From: Desulfocicer vacuolatum DSM 3385
GTDB lineage: Bacteria > Desulfobacterota > Desulfobacteria > Desulfobacterales > Desulfobacteraceae
Direction: 5' to 3'
Length of the DNA stretch: 40,291 nt
NCBI RefSeq assembly: GCF_900176365.1
Contig: NZ_FWXY01000032.1
Span: forward strand, 1-40,291
Below, in pieces: positions 34,242 through 40,291 of this stretch. The notes beneath the pieces were generated by a model. The model was not told the origin of the DNA. It did no database searches and was given only the letters and a program-made list of their open reading frames with translations. The translations under genes were made by a program, and so were the position numbers. Numbering within the stretch: position 1 is the first letter of the stretch; each line of letters starts with the position of its first letter.

Positions 34242-35636
34242 TTACCCAAAAGCCACTGTACGCAAGGATTCTATTTCACGGACGGTGCGGGGCTTGGCTT
34301 TGCCCAACCGACGCGAGCCTTTGTCCGTGATCAGATAATTTTCCTCATTTCTGATACCGCCAAAGCCTGTGTACGCTTCCAGGGCATGGTAATTGATAAA
34401 CTGGGAAAAGCGCCCTTCTTTTTGCCACATTTCCATCAACTGGGGAATAAAATAGATCCCCGGTTCAACAGTTAATGTAAATCCCGGTTCCAGGGGTCTT
34501 GCAAGACGAAGGGATTTTAACCCAAACTGCTCACTTTTGGGCGCGCCGTCATATCCCACCCACACCTCACCTAAATTTTCCATGTCATGGACATCAAGCC
34601 CCATTAAATGGCCAAGCCCTGTGGGGAAAAACATGGCATGGGCCCCGGCTTCAACGGCCCCGGCCACATCCCCTTTCATCAATCCCAAATCTTTAAGGCC
34701 CCGGGCAATCTCAAGGGCCGCGGCAAAATGAACCTCTTTAAAAGAAATTCCCGGGGCAAGTAGAGACACGGCCTTGTCCTGGGCCGCCAACACAATTTCG
34801 TAAATATCACGCTGTTGGGTTGTAAAGGCAGGGGACACCGGAAAGGTGGTGGTGAGATCTCCGGCATATCCCATGGCGGTTTCAGCACCGGCATCCAGTA
34901 AAAAAAGCTGTCCTTCCCTAAGCATGTTACTCTGATCGTGGTTGTGAAGGGTCTGGCCGTTAACAGTGGCAATGATGGGAAAAGAAAGCCAATGATCAAA
35001 GGCTTTGGCCACCCGCTCCACTTCAGCTGCCACCCGGGCCTCGGTCATCCCCGGCAGGGCCGTTGTGACGGCAGTGGCATGCATGCCCACGGTGGTGTTT
35101 ACCGCACTTTCAATCTCCGCCACCTCTTCATTGGATTTATAAAGACGCTGGGCCACCACCGCCTGGATTAATTCCAATGAAGCCATCCCTTCCATGGCAC
35201 ATAAGGGTGCTCCCATGAGCTCCATGAGACAGATTTTATGGTGATCCCGGTAGGGGGGTAGAAAATGAACCGGACGTCCCTGTTTTACGGCTGTGCTCAA
35301 TACCTTTTTAAGATGAGACATGTCCAGGGTGTTTGTAATACCGCTTTGGGCACCCCGTCGGGCAATGGAGGGCCGGGCTCCCATCCACACAATTTCATCC
35401 ATGGTGTAATCACGGCCAAACAGGTATTCCTGCCCGGTGTCACAGTCAAGTACCAGGGCAAGATCGGGGTGGGAAATGCCTGCATAATAAAGAAAAGTGC
35501 TGTCCTGGCGAAATCGATAACAATTGTCTGTAAAATTCACAGGACTTTCCCCATGCCCCAAAAAAAGCACAAGGCCATTTTTCACACGCTTTTTCAGAAT
35601 ATTTCTCCGATCCTGATAAATATTTTTATCAAACAT
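34242..35636 (-). CDS. Aminopeptidase P-like M24 metallopeptidase
   Basis: This 464-residue protein has an N-terminal creatinase/prolidase-type domain (about 1-170) and a C-terminal pita-bread domain with the five metal ligands: two Asp (LDAGAETAMGYAGDLTTTF), His (GLGHLMGLDVHDM), Glu (LTVEPGIYF) and Glu (GIRNEENYL). Such enzymes remove N-terminal residues preceding proline. I chose ATG 35636, preceded by GGGGGA, over an 18-residue longer frame. The 175-bp gap to the upstream crotonase gene contains a G-type repeat. Together with the MFS gene it may process and move a small peptide or amide. Confidence 0.93.
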   Translation of the reverse strand: MFDKNIYQDRRNILKKRVKNGLVLFLGHGESPVNFTDNCYRFRQDSTFLYYAGISHPDLALVLDCDTGQEYLFGRDYTMDEIVWMGARPSIARRGAQSGITNTLDMSHLKKVLSTAVKQGRPVHFLPPYRDHHKICLMELMGAPLCAMEGMASLELIQAVVAQRLYKSNEEVAEIESAVNTTVGMHATAVTTALPGMTEARVAAEVERVAKAFDHWLSFPIIATVNGQTLHNHDQSNMLREGQLFLLDAGAETAMGYAGDLTTTFPVSPAFTTQQRDIYEIVLAAQDKAVSLLAPGISFKEVHFAAALEIARGLKDLGLMKGDVAGAVEAGAHAMFFPTGLGHLMGLDVHDMENLGEVWVGYDGAPKSEQFGLKSLRLARPLEPGFTLTVEPGIYFIPQLMEMWQKEGRFSQFINYHALEAYTGFGGIRNEENYLITDKGSRRLGKAKPRTVREIESLRTVAFG

Positions 35637-35719
35637 CACTTCCCCCTTAAAATCAATTCCGGGTCGGTAAATATTGGGCAGGTAAGCCATTTACACTGAT
35701 TTTTCCCTGCTTACCTGAC

Positions 35720-35797
35720 ATGGTATGCCACGCAGTCCCGATCAAGAGAATAAAGGCAGCGGCCAAACATTTACATTACCAATTCAAATATTTACCC
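35720..35797 (+). repeat. Dispersed repeat family G, copy 2
   Basis: ATGGTATGCCACGCAGTCCC, then GGCCAAACATTTACATTACC and AATTCAAATATTTACCC match the minus strand of 7482-7560 in order and spacing. It lies between the crotonase-like and M24 peptidase genes. Confidence 0.5.
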
Positions 35798-35810
35798 GGA
35801 CCAATACAGT

Positions 35811-36587
35811 TCACCTGTTTTTCCAAGTTGTTGTGGATTTATTTAAAAATGCAGAGATGCCGTCCTGGGCGTCTTCTGAGCAATTATTCATGACAATGGT
35901 GTTTTTGGCATAATGAAAAGCCTGGGCATCTGTCATGTCTGCCTGGGCGTAAAACCCCTGCTTGCCCACAGAAAGAGCAAATCCACTGGCTTTGGCAATG
36001 TCATTGGCAAGTTCCGTGGTTTCTGCATCAAGTGAATCCAAGGGAACCACCCGGTTAACAAGCCCCAATTCCTTGGCCTCTGCAGCAGGGAATTCCCTGC
36101 CGGTCAACAACATTTCCATGGCCGCTTTTCGGCCGATGGAACGGGTGATGGCTGCCATGGGGGTGGTGCAGAAAAGTCCGATTTTAACCCCGGGGGTTGA
36201 AAAACGGGCATCTTCCGCTGCCACCACCAGGTCACACCAGGCGGCAAGCTGACACCCGGCTGCCGTGGCAATGCCCCGGACCTGGGCAATCACCGGCTGG
36301 GGTAACTCATGGAGCATCATCATCATGCGGGTACATTGATCAAAAATTGTCCGATACTCTTTTACCCCGGCATCCACCATTTCTGCCAGGTAGTGACCGG
36401 CACAAAAATTGCTGCCCGTGGCTTTGATCACCAGAACTTTGATGGATTCATCCGTGGAAATCCGGTTTAACAAATGGGAAATTTCTTTGATCATCTGTTT
36501 TGACAGGGCATTGATTTTAGAAGGATTGTTCAAGGTGAGATAGCCCACTGAGGCATCCTGGGAAAATAAAATTTCTTGGTAGTCCAT
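35811..36587 (-). CDS. ECHDC3-like crotonase-family protein lacking both catalytic glutamates
   Basis: This 258-residue protein has the crotonase fold, with NNPSKINALS, oxyanion-hole segments FCAGHYL (61-67) and GIATAAG (105-111), and the C-terminal helices. The two Glu residues that add water in enoyl-CoA hydratase are replaced: Gln113 in AGCQLAAWCD and Gly133 in FSTPGVKIGLFC. The AAGCQL...TPGVxxGLF signature is typical of the ECHDC3 group, whose reaction is not well defined. It should still bind an acyl-CoA. AGGAGG precedes the ATG. It lies downstream of the FCD-type GntR gene, divergent from the semialdehyde dehydrogenase gene, so an acyl-CoA branch is plausible. Confidence 0.88.
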   Translation of the reverse strand: MDYQEILFSQDASVGYLTLNNPSKINALSKQMIKEISHLLNRISTDESIKVLVIKATGSNFCAGHYLAEMVDAGVKEYRTIFDQCTRMMMMLHELPQPVIAQVRGIATAAGCQLAAWCDLVVAAEDARFSTPGVKIGLFCTTPMAAITRSIGRKAAMEMLLTGREFPAAEAKELGLVNRVVPLDSLDAETTELANDIAKASGFALSVGKQGFYAQADMTDAQAFHYAKNTIVMNNCSEDAQDGISAFLNKSTTTWKNR

Positions 36588-36660
36588 AGCAACGTCCTCC
36601 TGAATTTAAGTTTGGTGTTGAGCCCCGCCGTGGGGGTTAGCATCATACCATTTTCAATAT

Positions 36661-36710
36661 TTGTTGTGGGCAGAGCCAAGGTCAGAATAGAGTCCGCCCG
36701 TGGCGGATAG
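36661..36710 (+). repeat. Dispersed C-module repeat, copy 4
   Basis: TTGTTGTGGGCAGAGCCAAG followed by GTCAGAATAGAGTCCGCCCG and TGGCGGATAG matches the C module at four other sites. It ends one base before the stop codon region of the FCD-type GntR gene. Confidence 0.5.
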
Positions 36711-36711
36711 A

Positions 36712-37389
36712 TCAAAACTTGTAAAAAGCCTTGATGCCTTTTTTATGTAGTTGGGCATTCCAATGCTCATATCTTAGGATATCCATGGCTGCTCTGATAT
36801 TTCTCTTTCTAATGGAGACAATCAAACGGTCATGTTCCCGGAGATTCTCCTCTTCCCATTCAACAATATAGGGACGCAATGGGAAATCATAAAGTCGCTG
36901 TTTTAAAGGCGTAACAATGCGTTTTAAAAAAACGTTGTCAGCCAGATCAAGGAAAATGTTGTGCAGCTCATTGTTAAGGGCGTAATACTCATCAAAAAGG
37001 CCCTTTTGAAGACGATGAAACAATTCTGCATTGATGCGCTCCATCTCTTCGAGATGGGATGACTCAAGTCTGTCAAATGCCTGCTCCAGGGCCACAGACT
37101 CCAGCCCGCCAAGTATCTGGTAGGCGTTAACCACATCCTCCAGGCTCAGTGAATTGATAATCACCCCCCGCCGGGGCAGTATGGAGACAAATCCTTCTGT
37201 TTCAAGTTGAATCAATGCATCCCGGAGTGGGGCTTTACTTATATCCAGCTCATTGCAAATTTCCGCCTGGTTGATGTATCTGCCAGAAGTCAATTCGCCC
37301 TTTTTCATTAAATCGCAAAAATAAGTATAAACCTGTTCCCGTAAGGATTTGTTAATAAAGGATTTACCATTCGTCATAGTTGATGCCAT
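36712..37389 (-). CDS. GntR-family transcriptional regulator with FCD domain
   Basis: This 225-residue regulator has an N-terminal winged helix (INQAEICNELDISKAPLRDA, ending RRGVI) and a C-terminal all-helical FCD ligand domain (YYALNNELHNIFLDLADN, REHDRLIVSIRKRNIRAAMD, YEHW), in which several His residues can bind a metal that holds an acid ligand. I chose ATG 37389; TTG 37413 and ATG 37377 are possible, none with a strong binding site. It is divergent from the semialdehyde dehydrogenase gene across a region with a 14-bp-arm palindrome, and is probably its regulator and its own. Confidence 0.9.
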   Translation of the reverse strand: MASTMTNGKSFINKSLREQVYTYFCDLMKKGELTSGRYINQAEICNELDISKAPLRDALIQLETEGFVSILPRRGVIINSLSLEDVVNAYQILGGLESVALEQAFDRLESSHLEEMERINAELFHRLQKGLFDEYYALNNELHNIFLDLADNVFLKRIVTPLKQRLYDFPLRPYIVEWEEENLREHDRLIVSIRKRNIRAAMDILRYEHWNAQLHKKGIKAFYKF

Positions 37390-38045
37390 AAAAAATCTGC
37401 CATGTTTCCCCAAATAAATGTACTCTCATTAATGCCCATTTCCCAAAGCTATTTTTCTTAAAATAACCAACTATATCAGCACCTCTGCTTTTGTCAATAT
37501 TCAAGCTGGCCGATATTCGGACAAGAAATATCCCAAATCTATATTACAAGAGCGGTAAAACCGGCACTTATCTCATATATCAATTCCATATTTTCTCAAT
37601 CCCCCCCAAAGGCAGAAAGGCCCACCTCCACGGCCTGAGAGTATTTAAAACATCATAGACACGCCCCCTTTAAGGAGAATACCAAACCCAGACATTCACA
37701 TCATAACTGTTTATAAAAAAACAATAATATAACCCCATGACAACCAAGAGCCAAAGCCGGACACAACGCTAAACTATATTTATATTCTTCTTGAAAACAA
37801 GTGTTAAAAATAACTTGACATATTTTTTTCATTGATATACCTCTGAATTCAAAACAATTGATATATCAGATATCAATTGTTTTTTTTAACCCATTATGGT
37901 TAATGATACCCAGAGATTATTGTGCAATTATAGTGTATCCATACATGCCGTAAATTAAAAACACAAAACTAATATATCACAAAACACATTATCCAGTCGG
38001 GCATAAAAAGGAAGGTCCCTGTGATAATAATCAAGGAGTTAAATC
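37390..38045. other. Divergent promoter region between GntR and aldehyde dehydrogenase genes
   Basis: This is AT-rich with no gene. TTGACA at 37814-37819 and TATACC at 37835-37840 could be a promoter for the dehydrogenase, though the 15-bp spacing is short. The palindrome at 37851-37883 follows directly. TATATC-type half-sites recur nearby (about 37477 and 37575). Confidence 0.45.
37851..37883. promoter_or_regulatory. Perfect palindrome, probable operator
   Basis: AAAACAATTGATAT and its exact complement ATATCAATTGTTTT flank a 5-bp centre (ATCAG). A related half-site, ATTGATATACC, lies about 20 bp upstream, over the putative -10. Placement just downstream of a TTGACA box suits an operator for the divergently encoded GntR regulator. 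A stem-loop role in the leader is an alternative. Confidence 0.55.
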
Positions 38046-39575
38046 ATGGAATTTACAAGAATAAAAAACTTTATTGATGGTGAATGGCTGGAAGAAACCG
38101 ATGTGAAATATGTCCCCCTTTTTAACCCCTCCACCGGTGAACAGATCGGAGAAGTGCCCCTTTCTTCGGAAAAAACATCCCTTGCAGCAGTGGATTCATC
38201 CCATGCAGCCTATGATTCATGGAAATGGCTTCCCTTGAATAAACGCATGGCCTACCTCTTTGACATGCGACAGGCCATGATCAACCATAAAGAGGATCTG
38301 GCCGTTTCCATTGCCGTTGACCAGGCAAAACACATCAGTGAAGCCAGGGGGGAAGTGGAACGGGTTATCCAGATTCTGGAAACCGCCTGCAACATCCCCA
38401 CCCTGATGCAGGGCGAACACCTGGACGGCATTGCCAACAATATCAACGGCCGGGTGGTGAAGCAATCCCTTGGGGTATTCGGGGGTGTGGCTCCCTTCAA
38501 TTTTCCTGCCCTTGTGTTTGGCTGGTTCATTCCCTATGCCATAGGGGTGGGCAATACCTTTATTTACAAACCCTCCACCCAATCACCTTTATTCATGCAG
38601 AAAATGGGCGACATTTTCAATGAAATCGGGCTGCCCAAGGGCGTTGTCAATATTATCCACGGCAATCGCTCCATCCCCGGCACCTGGTATCAAAATCCCA
38701 AAATGACCGGGGTTTGCCTTGTGGGGTCCACCCCCACTGCAAAAAAAATGGCAGAAGCCTGCGGTCGGGGCGGTAAACGAAGCATGCTGCTGGGCGGTGC
38801 TAAAAATTATCTGGTGGCCATGGAAGATGTGGATTGGGACGTCTTCATTCCCAATTTTCTCCACTCCTGTTACGGATCTGCTGGCCAACGCTGCCTGGCA
38901 GGATCTGTTGTTGCCGCCGTACCCAAGGTGTATGACGAACTCATTGAACGTATTGTGGAAGCCTCCAAAGGCGTCACCATGGGCGATGCCATGGATCCTG
39001 ATATTTACATGGGGCCTGTGATTTCAGCCAAGGCCAAGGCCAACATTGAAAAATACATTGAAATCGGAATTGAACAGGGCTCCACATTAGTACTGGACGG
39101 TCGTAACCCCCAATTGCCGGAAGCCAATAAAAACGGATACTTTGTGGGTCCCACAGTTTTTACCGATGTCACCCCCTGCCGAACCATTGCCAAAGAGGAA
39201 ATTTTCGGTCCTGTGGTCTCTGTCATGAAAATCAGCGGCCTTGACGATGTGCTCAATATCATCCGTGAGCAGGAGTTCGGTAACGGTGCCTGTATTTTTA
39301 CCCAGAATCAATTTTATGCGGAAAAATTCATCCAGGAGGCAGATGCCGGTATGATCGGTGTCAATGTGGGGGTGTGTGCTCCCCATCCCTATCTGCCCTT
39401 TGGCGGCATAAAAGATTCCCACCTGGGTACAGACAAAGTCCAGGGCAAGGACGGTATTGACTTTTTTACCCAGAACAAGGTGGCCACCATTCGCATTGCT
39501 CCCCCGGCAGGATATGAAGAAAAGAGCATTGAGACAAGCAGCAACAACTCCGTTAGAAGCTGTGTGGCGCAGTAA
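38046..39575 (+). CDS. mmsA: Methylmalonate-semialdehyde dehydrogenase-like (CoA-acylating) aldehyde dehydrogenase
   Basis: This 509-residue ALDH-superfamily enzyme has catalytic Cys283 (SAGQRCLAGS) and the cofactor-binding APFNFPALVFGW and NTFIYKPST segments. The general-base Glu of hydrolytic ALDHs is missing: the usual LELGGK segment reads MLLGGAKNYLV, with Leu in place of Glu, as in methylmalonate-semialdehyde dehydrogenases, which pass the acyl group to CoA. It would convert a malonate-semialdehyde-type compound to acetyl- or propionyl-CoA in valine, beta-alanine or inositol breakdown. AAGGAG lies seven bases before ATG. The neighbouring crotonase-like gene and FCD regulator suit an acyl-CoA pathway. 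Exact substrate is uncertain. Confidence 0.88.
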   Translation: MEFTRIKNFIDGEWLEETDVKYVPLFNPSTGEQIGEVPLSSEKTSLAAVDSSHAAYDSWKWLPLNKRMAYLFDMRQAMINHKEDLAVSIAVDQAKHISEARGEVERVIQILETACNIPTLMQGEHLDGIANNINGRVVKQSLGVFGGVAPFNFPALVFGWFIPYAIGVGNTFIYKPSTQSPLFMQKMGDIFNEIGLPKGVVNIIHGNRSIPGTWYQNPKMTGVCLVGSTPTAKKMAEACGRGGKRSMLLGGAKNYLVAMEDVDWDVFIPNFLHSCYGSAGQRCLAGSVVAAVPKVYDELIERIVEASKGVTMGDAMDPDIYMGPVISAKAKANIEKYIEIGIEQGSTLVLDGRNPQLPEANKNGYFVGPTVFTDVTPCRTIAKEEIFGPVVSVMKISGLDDVLNIIREQEFGNGACIFTQNQFYAEKFIQEADAGMIGVNVGVCAPHPYLPFGGIKDSHLGTDKVQGKDGIDFFTQNKVATIRIAPPAGYEEKSIETSSNNSVRSCVAQ

Positions 39576-39588
39576 CCACGAAATCTTA

Positions 39589-39630
39589 GCGGGCAGAACG
39601 AAATCAGAATAAGGTCTGCCCGTGGCAGTT
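39589..39630 (+). repeat. Dispersed C-module repeat, copy 5
   Basis: GCGGGCAGAACGAAATCAGA followed by ATAAGGTCTGCCCGTGGC forms a hairpin (GGGCAGA/TCTGCCC) 14 bp after the aldehyde dehydrogenase stop. No T-run follows, so it is not a textbook terminator, though it could stabilise the mRNA end. Confidence 0.6.
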
Positions 39631-39634
39631 AGCA

Positions 39635-39727
39635 GGAGCTGGGTATTGGGTGCTGGTCTTAACAGCAATTACTTTTTCATTGTTCGTTGTGGCTGGAGGC
39701 TACAGCCATGCGGGTTTTTATATGAAA
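39635..39727 (+). repeat. Dispersed D-module repeat, copy 2
   Basis: The core (GCTGGGTATTGGGTGCTGG, then ATTACTTTTTCATTGTTCGT, then GGCTACAGCCATG) matches 31157-31243. It lies between a C module and palindrome B2. At 12.9 kb the C and B modules adjoin without it, so D appears to be an insertion. Confidence 0.7.
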
Positions 39728-39755
39728 AGGCCGCCTTCAAGTTTACCCCAGCAGA

Positions 39756-39841
39756 GCCCCCCCGAGGGGCAATAGGAATCGGCCAATTAAGTTGTCTACG
39801 GTTCCGGGCCGGGACCATTACCCCTCGGGAGGGGGGGCGGC
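39756..39841. repeat. Large GC-rich palindrome, repeat family B, copy 2
   Basis: This is an imperfect inverted repeat with G/C-run arms (CCCCCCCGAGGGGCAAT against ATTACCCCTCGGGAGGGGGG). The loop motifs (CAATAGGAATCGG, GTTGTCTACGGTTCCGG) correspond to the minus strand of the copy at 12792-12878. Confidence 0.65.
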
Positions 39842-39993
39842 ATGCTACCATTTTCAACATGCGTTGTGGCCGTCAAAACATGCCTGTTATAAAAGCATGC
39901 AGCCTCAAAAACTTGAATATGATGTAAAAAAAGCGTAATTAGAGAAAGGAGAAAAAACTTACTGAAAGATGTGAAAACAAAAAGGGGAAATAG

Positions 39994-40291
39994 ATGAAAA
40001 AGAAACCGGCAGTGGGAGTCGCAGCCATTGTTATCAAAAATGGAAAGGTATTGTTAGGGAAACGAAAGGGGGCCCATGGGGCTGGATCATGGGCCTTTCC
40101 CGGTGGCCACTTGGAGTTCAATGAATCCGTTGAAATGTGTGCCACAAGGGAAATCTTTGAAGAAACCGGCCTGTCTGTAAAAAATCCCCGCTTTGTCACA
40201 ATGACCAATGACCTGTTCCATGAATCAGACAAACACTATGTGACCCTATTTGTTGTATGTGAATATAAAAACGGAGATGTGGAAATAAAAG
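39994..40291 (+). CDS. Nudix hydrolase (3' end beyond window)
   Basis: The first 99 residues of a Nudix protein are present. ATG 39994 follows AGGGGA. The strand before the motif (VGVAAIVIKNGKVLLGKRKG) leads into a complete Nudix box, GGHLEFNESVEMCATREIFE followed by ETGL, with the RExxEE metal-binding core intact. Such enzymes hydrolyse nucleoside diphosphates linked to another group, such as NTPs, ADP-ribose or NADH. The pattern resembles NUDT15- or MutT-like nucleotide pyrophosphatases. The gene runs off the window. Confidence 0.9.
   Translation, partial: MKKKPAVGVAAIVIKNGKVLLGKRKGAHGAGSWAFPGGHLEFNESVEMCATREIFEETGLSVKNPRFVTMTNDLFHESDKHYVTLFVVCEYKNGDVEIK

Noticed and set aside
39589-39630. 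C-module hairpin as an intrinsic terminator of the aldehyde dehydrogenase gene
   Set aside because: The stem is interrupted and no T-run follows, and the same module occurs at sites where termination is not expected.
39669-39860. Leftward 63-codon frame before the Nudix gene
   Set aside because: It consists of D-module and palindrome B2 sequence, with no ribosome binding site.
1-40291. CRISPR arrays, tRNA or rRNA genes, complete IS elements, prophage
   Set aside because: No regularly spaced repeats, cloverleaf-like genes, transposase/integrase genes or phage structural genes were seen on either strand.

Overview
The window looks like part of a chromosome from a metabolically versatile, probably anaerobic Gram-negative bacterium, most likely a Desulfobacteraceae-type sulfate reducer. 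This is inferred from gene content: a RACo-like corrinoid-activation protein, a molybdopterin/FeS/flavin oxidoreductase set, a large signalling cluster and an outer-membrane channel. No rRNA, tRNA, CRISPR array, complete insertion sequence or prophage was seen. Intergenic DNA is unusually rich in short dispersed repeats, at least two of which are MITE-like and flanked by target-site duplications.

Layout. 1-680: a decayed stretch with remnants of an isochorismatase-like gene, a small unknown gene and a HigA-like antitoxin. 679-3445: a sigma-54 activator divergent from a Tsx-like outer-membrane channel that has a good -24/-12 promoter. 3541-3723: a hairpin MITE. 3816-6699: a MATE exporter and an endonuclease/exonuclease/phosphatase-family protein. 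6706-18339: a HutC-type GntR regulator, a RACo-like 2Fe-2S/ASKHA protein, a polar-amino-acid-type ABC importer (two permeases, ATPase, binding protein) and an operon for a FAD oxidoreductase, a 4x[4Fe-4S] protein and a molybdopterin oxidoreductase. The 11-mer TGTATATACAA lies in all three promoter regions of this block and contains the HutC-subfamily operator core GT-N-TA-N-AC, so the block is probably one regulon.

18734-31118: c-di-GMP and chemosensory signalling. A REC-GGDEF-EAL protein, whose 3' end has been rewritten by a MITE insertion, is followed by an operon for hybrid CheA, MCP, CheW, CheB, CheR and a REC-REC-GGDEF protein. No stand-alone CheY is present and a diguanylate cyclase closes the operon, which resembles Wsp-type pathways with c-di-GMP output rather than flagellar control.

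31363-39575: a class II DAHP synthase, then a leftward group (FCD-type GntR regulator, ECHDC3-like crotonase, M24 aminopeptidase P-like protein, MFS transporter) divergent from a methylmalonate-semialdehyde-dehydrogenase-like gene; a 14-bp-arm palindrome lies in the divergent region. The window ends inside a Nudix hydrolase gene.

The most interesting candidate system is the 6.7-18.3 kb regulon, which couples import of a small amino-acid-like compound, a RACo-type reductive activator without a visible corrinoid partner, and a Mo/W oxidoreductase. Its substrate cannot be read from the sequence.
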